Part shown: one piece after another, positions 36,323 through 47,110 of the stretch | How the letters are laid out: each line of letters starts with the position of its first letter | Numbering within the stretch: the first letter of the stretch is position 1 | Source: Rosa chinensis | Taxonomy: Eukaryota > Streptophyta > Magnoliopsida > Rosales > Rosaceae | DNA length: 64,000 bases | Reading direction: 5' to 3' | Assembly (NCBI RefSeq): GCF_002994745.2 | Contig: NC_037090.1 | Location: forward strand, 36,265,001 to 36,329,000 | The notes under the pieces: generated by a model | What the model saw: only the letters and a program-made list of their open reading frames with translations | The model's database searches: none | What the model was told of the DNA's origin: nothing | Position numbers and translations under genes: made by a program

Positions 36323-37601
36323 AACATATATAAGACTGCACTCGCTGAAACAAGTAACAGAAGTGATGCACAAAAGAAACAGTGATATATTAGTGAGATT
36401 AATCACTCTGAAAAATAACTCTTGTCATCCTGGCATTATATTGTCAAGAATACAACAAGCAAATGACTATGGCAACTTTATGTCAAAGTTCTGAATACGG
36501 TAAAACTCGAACCCTAAGCACGACTACTCCTCATAATATAGGCTATTCCAAAACAATAAAATACCTATAAAATTTAAAGATCCATACTTTTGAACAACTA
36601 AATATACAAATCTTAATCAAATAATAATCAGTATACAAAAACTAAATCTAATTTAAACCCAAAGCCCACATTAACTAAAACTCCAGGACCAAGCAAACAA
36701 GCATGATGCTCATTAGTCATTAAGAAAGGAAAAAGGTACACTCACAGTTGCAGAAGCCCAAAGCCATGCCCTAAATGTCCGAAGTTGCGGCTTGAGCTTA
36801 AGTTGTTCCATGAGTGCATTGGTCTCTTTCCACTCAAACTCAGCCTTGGAAATGGCCTTATCAGCAGCCCAGATAGCATCGTCCACCTAGCAAGCATATG
36901 ACATATAGAAAAAAGCAAATTTTTAACACAAACTTCCATATCTTAACAAAAGAAAGAAACAGATTAAGCAGGGATGAAAAAGTGAACCTGCATAGCTTGC
37001 TTCTCAAATTCACCAAATGTTGCTATAATGTCATAACTGCGCGGCAAATTGATCAGGTAAGGGTGCCACCATGAAGTCTTCCCTTTACCCATTTCGTACA
37101 GTAAACAAACCGTCAATGTCTGCATATAAAGAAAACCATTCAAGAATTCAACTTTAGCATAAACAAAGAATTGGGTCATCTGGGTTGTAAGTAATGTAAA
37201 AGATTAGACAATAAACAGAGCAAAAGAATGAATGAATGGAAAAACCTGGGTAGAGGAGAGAGAGCTATGGGCATTGACAGCAACAGAGAGTTGATCATCT
37301 TTCAACAACAAACTTTCCCTTGTAAACAGAGCCCATTTTGGAACTTTGAGAACTAACTCTCCTTTTTCAAGATCACGAGCAGCGCCCAAACCTCTCCTGC
37401 AGTTTGTGAATTGTTAGGCTCAATAATTTCAGACAAGCATTGTGGGTTTATACTAGGAATTGCATACCCGCCTGCGCCATGGAAGTAGGAGACGACGAGA
37501 GAGTGGCCCAAACACGAAAGCCCGCGACATTTTGAGTCTGATATCCCACACTCCGCCGCCCATTTCAGAAGCCTTTCGAGGTTGCCTTCTTCTTGCTCCA
37601 T
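32890..37601 (-). CDS. SDG40: SET-domain protein methyltransferase, SDG40-like (6 exons, 495 aa)
   Basis: Member of the Rubisco-LSMT-like SET group, closest in recall to Arabidopsis SDG40. The family transfers methyl groups from S-adenosylmethionine to lysines of non-histone proteins; the substrate of SDG40 is not known to me. Exons: 37601-37468, 37396-37246, 37119-36988, 36886-36746, 36225-35935, 33528-32890, summing to 1,488 nt with GT-AG introns. The SET domain is split: GLGAARDLEKGELVLKVP (about residues 46-65), SSRTMHIPWDGAGCLCPVGD then LFNY (about 188-211, the GDLFNY block in place of the usual NHS core), and GEQVLLSYGTYTNLELLEHY (about 281-300, with the conserved SET tyrosine in LSYG). 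The C-terminal ~190 residues fit the substrate-binding region of LSMT-type enzymes. An upstream in-frame ATG at 37652 exists; I prefer 37601 because MEQEEGNLERLLKWA matches the family start. Confidence 0.92.
33529..35934 (-). other. Large last intron (2.4 kb) of SDG40
   Basis: No exon, transposon or RNA gene was recognised in it. It is AT-rich, with an A-rich run near 33,820-33,840. Joining the flanking exons across it restores KGEQVLLSYG, so no exon seems to be missing. Confidence 0.7.
36286..36317. repeat. (GA)n microsatellite in SDG40 intron 4
   Basis: About 15 GA units a short distance upstream of the exon starting at 36225 on the sense (minus) strand, where it reads as a (CT)n tract. 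Confidence 0.9.
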
Positions 37602-37654
37602 GTTAAGTCGTTTACTCTGATGCCATGATTGGTCATACAATGTTGCTACCATTT

Positions 37655-38460
37655 TTTTTTTTTTTTTATAGAATATAGACTTATAGAGATATACTAGGTT
37701 GATATAAATAGGAAATTAAATTTATTGGAGCTCTTTTAATGAGCATTAGTTGATGATTTTCTAATCAACGGTTTAAAATATTCATTTTTCAATTACATTA
37801 CTGTAAATCAATCGCTCGATGTTTGTGTATAAATGAATGAATAAACCACTTAGTTATTAGTTCTATATGTCTATAATGACAAGACCAACCGAAAACAACA
37901 AATATCATCGAGCTCCCCATATCCTCCCTCTGCGAATCTAAACCCCTCGATTCCCCTCCTTTTGCAGCCCCGACTAAGAGTTATTGTTCTTCATAGATCA
38001 AAATTTCATAATTAAAGCTCATAAACAAAAATCAACAAAACTAAAACCAAACACACAAAAAACTCTGTTCTCCTTCGATGAAATACAAAATCAAGAAACA
38101 AATAACTATACATCAATTTAAAAAATTAAATAACTATAGAAAATAAAGAAAAAATATAAAAACTAAAATGTTCAACCTCATATATAGGTACAATTATTTT
38201 CAACTGAAAAACAGGTAAAATTTGTATTTATATTATACGAATTTTTTTTTTGAAAGTATCATACAATTGACGTTTCAAAAAAATCACACGATTTTTTTGA
38301 AGGTGTGTATCTTATACTGCATAGCAAATAAATATATACTCACTTAAATATTATAACTCTAATACATGTATTTAAGTGACTGTATATGTCAAACAAAGGT
38401 GAAAGCTTAACAACATACTATATATACCTAATCTACAGTCACATAAACAAAAAAGAAACT
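37655..38460. other. AT-rich DNA upstream of SDG40, with a MITE trace
   Basis: 37,720-37,870 (AATGAGCATTAGTTGATGAT, AAATCAATCGCTCGATGTTT, AATAAACCAC) is similar to one end of the MITE at 57,893-58,303, so it is probably a fragment. The rest is AT-rich without coding similarity. Confidence 0.5.
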
Positions 38461-38464
38461 TTTT

Positions 38465-39426
38465 TTTTAAAAAAAAATTTTGAGGGTTGGTGCGGCTGCC
38501 CTCAAACCTGATTAATGAAACTGTCGAATATAAGGAGGGGACATTAAGCCTAAACTCATGATTACAAGAAGCATATAGAGAATATCCCGAATTAGTATCA
38601 GGAGTTTCTACAAAATACATGTATTCTAACAAGCACCAATTAGCAAATAGTGCGTTACTGGCTATTCTATTTGCTTTGACATAGTTGTGACATACCAGAA
38701 ATGTAACTCTATTACAATGAAACATAATTATCAAAATCACAGCTTTCCTACTATGTAACAGTTGAAAAATAATCCGACGACACTTAGTTTTATCCTGCCA
38801 CTAGGAGGTTGTGACCATTTAACAATATATTGTCGCCTCGCCAGGCTAGACAAGGCACTTAGAGTGCACACACAGTCATTTAGCCCGACTAGCCCTACAA
38901 AATACATGCATGGACTTATTACACGCAAAAGGCGAGACAACATTAACTAACTAAAATAAATAAAACTTAAAACAAAAATAATACAACCATCCAAGGCAAG
39001 GCCCAGAAAGAGGGCCCAAGCCCAAGCCTCAACCCAAGAGACAAGATAGACAGAAGCTGCCAGCCAAGCCTGGCTCAGCCCTACCACTATCACCGCCAAT
39101 GGACCACAAACCGCTCCTTGCCGCAAGAGTTGTGACTCCTCTATCTCGGCCAATAACCTACCAAGATCTGAATTCTGTTTACATCCAAACCCAAAACAAA
39201 GCAAGTTATCCATGACAGCAAAAAGGGAACAACTTGATCCTAGCTTTACCACCGCTAGCCCACCGCTACCAGATGACTAACAGAAACCGTGTCACACCAG
39301 ATTTCGAACCAAGAAACCTGATGCTACAACAGATCCCGCCACCATAACTCTTATCCCCTCCAACCTAGCGACATCAGTCAACCACGACCCCCATCCAACC
39401 TGTAAACTTGACTCGCCGAAACTAGA
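38465..39426 (-). mobile_element. LINE-like dispersed repeat, copy 2
   Basis: Begins with a T-rich run (minus-strand poly-A) and GTGCGGCTGCCCTCAAACC. It then follows copy 1 at 23,006-25,000 in order: GTATTCTAACAAGCACCAAT, CACAGCTTTCCTACTATG, TTTATCCTGCCACTAGGAGG and CGCCTCGCCAGGCTAGACAA. Unlike copy 1 it is uninterrupted at the point where copy 1 carries an LTR, so it serves as the empty-site reference. No reverse transcriptase is present. Confidence 0.6.
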
Positions 39427-40079
39427 TGTAATACCTGGCATTGAGAAGTTAATAAAAGAATATGTGAGCCCGAATATCGAGCTTAGGTGACATAGTTCGA
39501 TAATTTACTTATTGATCTCGATAAACGTTAAAGCACTCGAGAATATTTTCAAAACTTTTCACATAGTACAATCTTTAGTAAGAGTTGGATAATAAAGTAC
39601 ACGACACGACAACTTCGTGGAAATTTTCGGGGAATTTTCCGAGTACCCGACCTATTTACGGTAATTTTATGAAGTTGTGGGATTTAAGAAATTAAATCAA
39701 GAAATTAAATCAAGAAATGGAAATTTGGTGGAGCAATGTGAGCCATTGATCCACTCACCGCTTGATCAGGACCGTCCACTGTTAAATGGACCAATCTACT
39801 TATATGTGTTGATCAAATCAAGAAGAGGGGGGAGGAAGCGAGAAACTTCTCGCAGCACCGCCTTATCTCTCTCTTGAGGTCTATATGGAAGTCTCTGGAA
39901 AAAAAAAGAAGGAAACGGAGGGGAGAAGGTTAGTGAAAAGAAGAGGAAGAAAACTCATCCATGGGGTTCCTGATCGCTCCCAACTCCGTACCAGCTCTCC
40001 TTAGAGGATAGATGGATAGAGAGAGAGAGAGAGAGAGAGAAGGTTTCGGGTATTAAATAAAAAGGGTCAGGATGTTATA
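39427..40079 (+). mobile_element. LTR of a Ty3/gypsy-type retrotransposon fragment
   Basis: 653 bp from TGTAATACCTGGC to GTCAGGATGTTATA. The ends are eroded versions of the TGTAACATCCYG...CRGGATGTTACA termini of plant gypsy LTRs. A GA microsatellite lies at 40,016-40,040. The LTR is followed two bases later by a primer-binding site, which identifies it as a 5' LTR. The internal region soon loses recognisable structure, and no 3' LTR was found. Confidence 0.75.
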
Positions 40080-40081
40080 AA

Positions 40082-40093
40082 TGGTACCAGAGC
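40082..40093 (+). promoter_or_regulatory. Retrotransposon primer-binding site (initiator tRNA-Met)
   Basis: TGGTACCAGAGC differs at one base from the canonical TGGTATCAGAGC complement of plant initiator tRNA-Met. It sits directly after the LTR end, where reverse transcription is primed. Confidence 0.8.
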
Positions 40094-40635
40094 AGGGATT
40101 AGTTCCCTTGGGATTACCCTGCGCTGGAGGAAGATCTATGGTACCTTCAGGGCAAATTCTGATTGCCAAGCCTTAATTTCACGAAACTCTGCTCGTCAGC
40201 TGACTTCGACGGCTAAACGCTCCATCTTCTGGTACTCAGGTGATCCTAACTTCTTCATGAAAGTTTCTTAGAATTGTGTCTTCTAAACCGTGTTCAAATT
40301 TTATGAAAATCCAATGGTTGGATCTGTCCAAATCAAGGTAAAACTAATGGTTCTTCATACAAATTCTATGTTGGGATAAAATGAAGAATTGACTCCAATT
40401 CGCGTTTTCATGTTCTATATTCCCTTTAGAAATCCGGATTTATTTTCTATTAGTCTGGGTTAGGGTGTTTCACTAGACAACACAGCCCCACAGTGACCCC
40501 TATCTCTCTTGCTACCCACCACTGATCCCCACGATCCAGAACGAGGAACCCACTATCACCCAATGACAGAGCCCGTCTGATGACAGCATCCATTGGTAAG
40601 ACGGAATTGATAATGTAAAAGCATCTTTAGCAGCC
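40094..40635. other. Remnant of retrotransposon internal region / unassigned
   Basis: Leader-like sequence after the primer-binding site. No gag motif is recognisable. The right border is unclear. Confidence 0.4.
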
Positions 40636-40639
40636 TCTC

Positions 40640-41128
40640 TATTGATTTTTTTTCTATTGGAACCTCCAAATTTATTCATTTGACCTCACATGCTTTTTTC
40701 ACCTCTTATCAAATTTTCAAATACTAAATTTACTCACTAAACCTCACTCAAGTTCCTAAAATAACCTTACTCATATAATTTGTAAACGAACTATTATCTT
40801 TAAAAATTTGACTATTTCAATGATTTAATCATTCTATAGATCTTAATTATGTACATCCCCATTAATTAATCAGACAACATAAATCTCTTATCCAATAAAA
40901 AAAAATTAAACACAAGGTATTGGGTTTCAAAAATTAATTTCTAATTAACAAGAAAATGTTTTGACATGAACTATCTTGTGTTTTTCTTTTATATTTTTTT
41001 TTCTCTTTTAGCTGTGTAAAAGAAACTTAAGATTATAATTTTTTCTTAATGTTATTTTTTCTCTATTTTTGTACTTCATTATTAATTATTTCAAAAAAAA
41101 TTTAATTTTATATTTTTGCTAGGTTTTT
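40640..41128. mobile_element. Truncated copy of the 17372-18240 Mutator-like element
   Basis: TCTATTGGAACCTCCAAATT then TTTGACCTCAC, TATCAAATTTTCAAATACTA, CACTCAAGTTCCTAAAATAA and TTTTTGCTAG match the inverse complement of the intact element at 17372-18240 in order. The second inverted end is missing, so it is a one-ended fragment ending in a T-run near 41,120. Confidence 0.75.
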
Positions 41129-41549
41129 TTTTTAAGGAAATGATGGAAAAGGTCACATTAGAGTGTGAAATGATAAAAAGGTCACCTAGTTTCCCACGTG
41201 ATAAAATGGTCCATCATGAATTGTCAGTAATATTAATTTAGTCCTTATTAATAATGAGGTGATGTTAAAAAATGTCAGTTTTTAATTTTTTTATTCTGAT
41301 TCTGCCCTTTAAGCTAGTACACGTTTGGAGAAGATTTGTGAGAGAATCTTCATATCTAATTCCTCCTGATCTTTCCTCTCTTTCCTCTCTGTTAATCTCA
41401 TTGCATTATCTTATTCACTTTCCTCAGGTTGAACCAGATGTTGGAGATAAAATTCCTCATAGAAAAAAAATTCACAGTCTTTTTCACTCTCACTCTCTCG
41501 AGATCTCAAACAATTTTGATCGGTTTCTTCCGCCATGATCCGCTGAAAC

Positions 41550-42358
41550 ACGTCGTCGTTGGCGAGAATGGAAGGACTCTAACGTCTTCGGCGACGATGC
41601 CTTCGCCGCGATCTGCAACAAGTACGACCGATACGGCATCGACAAGTAGAAGGACTCTAATGTCTCCGGCGACGATGCCTTCGCTCGCCTCTACTCTGCC
41701 ATCGAGTTCAACATTGAAGCTGCTCTTCAGGTTCAGTCTCTTTCTCAGTTTCTTTCTGATTCAAACTGTGTGTTTCAGAGTGATGAAATCTCTTTGAGAA
41801 TTCAGAATTTCGAATCTCTTTAAAATTGACTAGAATTTTAGTTATGATTTGATCATATTGTTTTTCAAATTGAGACTGAATTTTGAGTAATTTTGATCTG
41901 CAGAAAGCGGAGCTTGCTTCAAAAGAGAAAAGTAGGGCATTTGCAGTTGCTCTGAATGCCGTGATTCGCCGGACCAAGGCTTGATTGCTTAAAGAGGTTC
42001 CCAAGTTGCAGAGATTGGCTGTAAAGAAGGTTGGCCTCCACTGTTTGAATCAATTCTATTATCGTGCTTCTTAGTAATTGTGCATTTTCATAAAACTGTT
42101 TGAGAAATTGATGTTTAGTGTGCTACATTCTAAAACTGAAAATTGAAAGATGATTGCACTCAGATACGGTGTTTTAGTACTCGATAGTAAATTGAAGTGG
42201 AAGAACATGTGTAGTTGAGTTGTCAATTTTGCCTGTTTAGTATAGAATTCCTGATTGCTTAGGGTTTGTGCAGTGAGGTTTATAAATGCTACTATTTGCT
42301 CACAGGTTAAAGGGCTTTCATTTGAAGAGTTTGCTGCTCGTAATGAGTTGGTTGTAAG
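41550..42358 (+). pseudogene. Syntaxin-71-like (SYP71) pseudogene, 5' exons only
   Basis: Plant Qc-SNARE SYP7 proteins work in membrane fusion at the ER, plasma membrane and cell plate. Three exon-like blocks match the SYP71 N-terminal half: to 41730 (AICNKYDRYGIDK, stop, KDSNVSGDDAFARLYSAIEF plus NIEAALQ), 41904-42029 (KAELASKEKSRAFAVALNAV, IRRTKA, stop, LLKEVPKLQRLAVKK), and 42306-42358 (VKGLSFEEFAARNELVV). AG/GT borders are kept, so this is a duplicated, not processed, copy. It is broken by TAG at 41,647 and TGA near 41,982, and by an internal 36-bp duplication (GACTCTAA(C/T)GTCT(T/C)CGGCGA at about 41,574 and 41,652). The SNARE motif and membrane anchor are absent. Confidence 0.85.
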
Positions 42359-42399
42359 GTTTGTTTACAGAAAAAGACAAAACTGGAAGAAACCACAGT

Positions 42400-43560
42400 T
42401 TTGCTTGGGAAAAAAAAAGCCTATGTAGAATTGAATCGATTGACAATAGGTCAAATCAGTTTCCCCTCTTAAAAATGATGCCTCTTGGAAATAATCTTGT
42501 AAATTGACATGTAAAGGCCGTCTTCAATGGATTTTTGTGTCATTCTCTACTTCCCATTCAGTTTTGAGAATTTCCATGTGCTAGATTAAGGTTAGTGTAA
42601 AGATAATCTCCCTAGAATCAAGGTGCTAATTTGAAGGCTTCTTATTGGTTGGATGACACAGGAATGATGATGTGGAATTATTTGATTGGCTACTGCTGTG
42701 TGGATTAATCAGATGAATCCTAGAAAATAAAAAGAAGAATTTTGAAGGCTTGGAGACCAAGTTGCCATCCTCCTATAAATATGTGCATCATTGGGACGTT
42801 TCACACTCCACTTCACACACCACTTCTCCCATAATTCTAAACACCAAAAATTCTCTCCATTTTCTAGTCTTCAGAAGCTCTGCGTCTCAACCAAGGAGGA
42901 GAAGAAATCATGCAATACATCAAGATCCTAGCAGCCATCCACCCTTGTGTCGTCTCTAGAAGATTGCTTGCTTTCAAGGATCTTTAAGTTCTTCATCTCA
43001 ACGCTTTGTCATTCATCTTTCATACTTTCTTTTGTTTTCATTTGTTTGATTCGTAGAGTTATGAATTCTAGTTAACATGATGTTAAGGGCAAAGTTTAAA
43101 TCCGTTTATATGTTTTGAAATAAAATTGTGATTTCTGTATGTTGATTTCTATGTTGCTTATGTGAGATTTCTTGATTGATTTCAGATTACAGAAAACTTT
43201 TACATGTTTGTGTTCTTTGGTGGCCAACTTAGGATATATGCATGTAATTAGTGCTAGATTTAGGTAAACGATTCACCTAATAGTTTTGTGAACCTAAATC
43301 ATAAGTAGTAAAGGCTTTGAACAAAAGTCGAAATCAATTAAGGAGGATTGCAAATAGATGAACTTTTTCATACTAGGTTGTGCACTTTGGTTGACATCCT
43401 TTCTTTGTTCTTCATGCATTGAATGTGTTCTTAAGTAGCTAGCTTTCTAGACTATGATTGCATGTTCAATAGAATTAATTTATGTGCTTTCAGTTAAATT
43501 AATTATTCAAGGAAAGTAAAAAATGGGAAATCGTTTGCTTACTAACGTTTCACATGGTCA
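42400..43560 (+). mobile_element. LTR-like sequence downstream of the SYP71 pseudogene
   Basis: A TATA box (CCTATAAATATG, about 42,772) is followed by a CT-rich leader and a long AT-rich tract with GAGTTATGAATTCTAGTTAA and TTAGGTAAACGATTCACC. These resemble long plant LTR or leader sequences. No termini or target duplication could be identified, and the downstream SYP71 exons are missing here, so an insertion or deletion is implied. A real promoter cannot be excluded. Confidence 0.35.
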
Positions 43561-43565
43561 ACTTC

Positions 43566-46500
43566 TTTCTCATGACATAAAAATCAACTATAGGATTTGT
43601 GATTAGATTTCATTCATATGGATGTGGTTTTGATCTTTGTTCCTTGCGTTCCACCCGTTGTATATGTATTTTACATTTTTATTTTTCTTTTAATTTTTAA
43701 TTTCTAATTACAAAATCCTAAAACCCCCTTATTTGTGTTTACTTGTATATATCTTCATTCTTTGTTTTTTTTTTTTTGTAAATAATATTTTATACTTATA
43801 TTAATTCTTTATTTGTTTATGCAATAACAAGAACAACAATAACAAGAACAACAACGACGACGACAATATTTATATATAAGATAAGATATAAAGAAGAAAA
43901 GGTTAAGAACAAATGAGAAATCTAATGAAGGAACAAACAAAAAAATTTCAAACACTTACGAAATATTGACTAGGCTCCATTAATCGAAATGTTGATGAGG
44001 GAATTGAAGTAGTAGCATCAGATATTGAAGTAGCAAAAGTGAGGAAGAGAAAAAGAGAGAAAATGGTCAGTGTCCTCATTTTTGGAGTAAGAGATTCACA
44101 AACAAAGCTAGCTGCTTGGTTTTGAGTTTTAGTACTCTGGTGTGTGTGTGTGTGTGTTGGTATTTAAGCTTTCAAGCTAACACCAACTACAATGGGTGAT
44201 AGGTTTACAAACAAATCACACCACACTCTCACTCACACTTAAAGAAAAGAAGCAAAAACAACAAAGCAAATGAAGAGAGGAAATGGATGACTAGCTATTG
44301 CTATCTTATTGATGAACGCTTCAATAAGTTAATTGGGATGATTACAACACATAATAGCTCATCCCTTATACATGGATTCTTACAAAACATAGCAGACAAA
44401 GCATTGAATGCATTGTCTATGGTACAACTTGACTTACTACAGTATTACACAATGCAAATGAGAAAACAATAAATATGCAGTGAAACTTATTCAAACTAAA
44501 TTGTCTAGCTATATGTATTTTTTTTTTCCACATTTTAAAGAGGATCAAAGGAGAAAAACGTGATTGTCATCTAGATGGCCTTCAATCCAACAGTTGCATC
44601 ATTGATTTGATTTGCAATTTCAACAATATATATACACACATATGAAAACACATTGCTAGTAATACATTAAATGGTATTTAATACTTCAAAAACATCCACA
44701 AACGAGAAGAATAAACATATAACAAAGATTTTCTTGTATTCATATTCATGTCAATTATCAAACTTGAAAATAGAATTTGTGAAGATAAGGCTTTGTGTGA
44801 GGGTGTGAGAGTGCCCGACTAGAGATCCAAATCTATTTTAAGTGAACTGGGATGCCAAGTATTCAACAGTGACATTAACTAACAATGTTTTAATGGAGGT
44901 CAGCTGGAAATATGCATTAGCATTCTACTATAATGAGTTTGATTTTTTTTTTTTGGATATTACTATAATGAATTTGATTTGGTTGAAGGCGAGTGATAAG
45001 AGAGTAGCATATTAGACTAGGTGGATATATGGGACTATGTCATTTACTTTCTCTTTCTTAAACTGGTAATTAAAGTTTGAATACTACTTTTTACTAGCAA
45101 ATAGCCAAATATTGCCCAAGCATTCATTGTATTTGTTTCCTTATTATCGAATTTAAATTCAAACGGGGCTGTTGGGATTAACTGAAGCAAAAATTTTCCT
45201 ACAGCAAGAAAGATACATTCCAAGTTCCCAACACTATAAAATTCATTAGAATCCTAGCTGTGCTTGTTGTGTACCCTTTGATTAGGATATCTGAACTGAG
45301 TTGCAATGAATTTATTTTGTACTATTGGTTAGGGGTAGCTCAAGCTGAGTTTTAAAGTTTTGGCAGGTAGATATATGATAGGGAAAAATGCACATATAGC
45401 GTTTGGAGACTCTGAGGACTGTCAAAATAATACCTGGACTTTCAAACGTGTCAATGTGATACTTGGACTTATAATTTTTTTTCTCATAACTTAAAAAAAT
45501 CAACTATAGGATTTAATTGTGATTGGATTTCATTCATATGGATGTGGCTTTGATCTTTGTTCCTTGCGTTCCATCCGTTGTATATGTATTTTACATTTTT
45601 ATTTTTCTTTTAATTTTTAATTTTTAATTACAAAATCCTAAAACCCCTTATTTGTGTTTACTTGTATATATCTTCATTCTTTGTTTTTTTTTTTTCGTAA
45701 ATAATATTTTATACTTATATTAATTCTTTATTTGTTTATGCAATAACAACAACAACAATAACAACAATAACAAGAACAACAACAACAACAACAATATTTA
45801 TATATAAGATAAGATATAAAGAAGAAAAGGTGAAGAACAAATGAGAAATCTAATGAAGGAACAAACAAAAAAATTTCTACATGCAAATGAGAATAACTTG
45901 ACTTACTACAGTACTACATAATGCAAATGAGAAAACAATAAATATGCAGTGAAACTTATTCAAACTAAATTATCTAGCTATATGTATTTTTTTTTTCCAC
46001 ATTTTAAAGAGGATCAAAGGAGAAAAACGTGATTGTCATCTAGATGGCCTTCAATCCAACAGTTGCATCATTGATTTGATTTGCAATTTCAACAATATAT
46101 ATACACACATACGAAAACACATTGCTAGTAATACATTAAATGGTATTTAATACTTCAAAAACATCCACAAACGAGAAGAATAAACATATAACAAAGATTT
46201 TCTTGTATTCATATTCATGTCAATTATCAAACTTGAAAATAGAATTTGTGAAGATAAGGCTTTGTGTGAGGGTGTGAGAGTGCCCGACTAGAGATCCAAC
46301 TCTATTTTAAGTGAACTGGGATGCCAGGTATTCTTTTTTTCTTTTTCTTTTTTTGGACAAAGGGATGTCAAGTATTCAACAGTGACATTAACTAACAATG
46401 TTTTAATGGAGGTCAGCTGGAAATATGCATTAGCATGCTACTATAATGAGTTTGATTTTTTTTTTTTTGGATATTACTATAATGAATTTGATTTGGTTGA

Positions 46501-46992
46501 AGGCGAGTGACAAGAGAGTAGCATATTAGACTAGGTGGATATGTGGGACTATGTCATTTACTTTCTCTTTCTTAAACTGATAATTAAATTTTGAATACTA
46601 CTTTTTACTAGCAAATAGCCAAATACTGCCCAAGCATTCATTGTATTTGTTTCCTTATTATCGAATTTAAATTCAAACGGGGCTGTTGGGATTAACTGAA
46701 GCAAAAATTTTCCTACAGCAAGAAAGATACATTCCAAGTTCCCAACGCTATAAAATTCATTAGAATCCTAGCTGTGCTTGTTATGTACCCTTTGATTAGG
46801 ATATCTGAACTGAGTTGCAATGAATTTATTCTATACTATTTGGTTAGGGGTAGCTCAAGCTGAGTTTTAAAGTTTTGGCAGGTAGATATATGATAGGGAA
46901 AAATGCACAGACAGCGTCTGGAGACTCTGAGGACTGTCAAAATGATACCTGGATTTTCAAACGTATCAATGTGATACCTGGACTTATAATTT
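43566..46992. repeat. Direct tandem duplication (copy A 43566-45478, copy B 45479-46992)
   Basis: Copies begin TTTCTCAT(G/A)AC and ATCAACTATAGGATTT. They run in parallel through GTTCCTTGCGTTCCA(C/T)CCGT, an (AAC)n-type tract, TCATCTAGATGGCCTTCAAT, GGTGTGAGAGTGCCCGACTA and GGGGCTGTTGGGATTAACTG to the MULE-like end GGGAAAAATGCACA. Most of the match is near identical. Copy A has about 470 bp (43,953-44,423) missing from B. Copy B has about 45 extra bp near 46,330. No gene is recognised in either copy. Confidence 0.92.
44141..44157. repeat. (GT)n microsatellite
   Basis: Short GT run within the copy-A-specific segment, just before a TATTTAAG motif. Confidence 0.85.
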
Positions 46993-47110
46993 GTTGTCAA
47001 CATTGTACCTACGTCAACTTTCTGTCCCGGCTCCGTCAGTTTGAGTCACGTGTGACGCTTGTGACCCCCAAAAAGAGGGCTAAATGACTTATGTGCCCTC
47101 CTTTTGCTTT
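46895..47110. repeat. Mutator-like terminal fragment
   Basis: GGGAAAAATGCACAGACAGC then GTCAAAATGATACCTGGA, CAATGTGATACCTGGACT and TTTCTGTCCC resemble the inverted ends of the Pack-MULE at 5031-6343. A shorter version ends copy A at 45,385-45,478. The opposite terminus was not found within the window. Confidence 0.6.
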
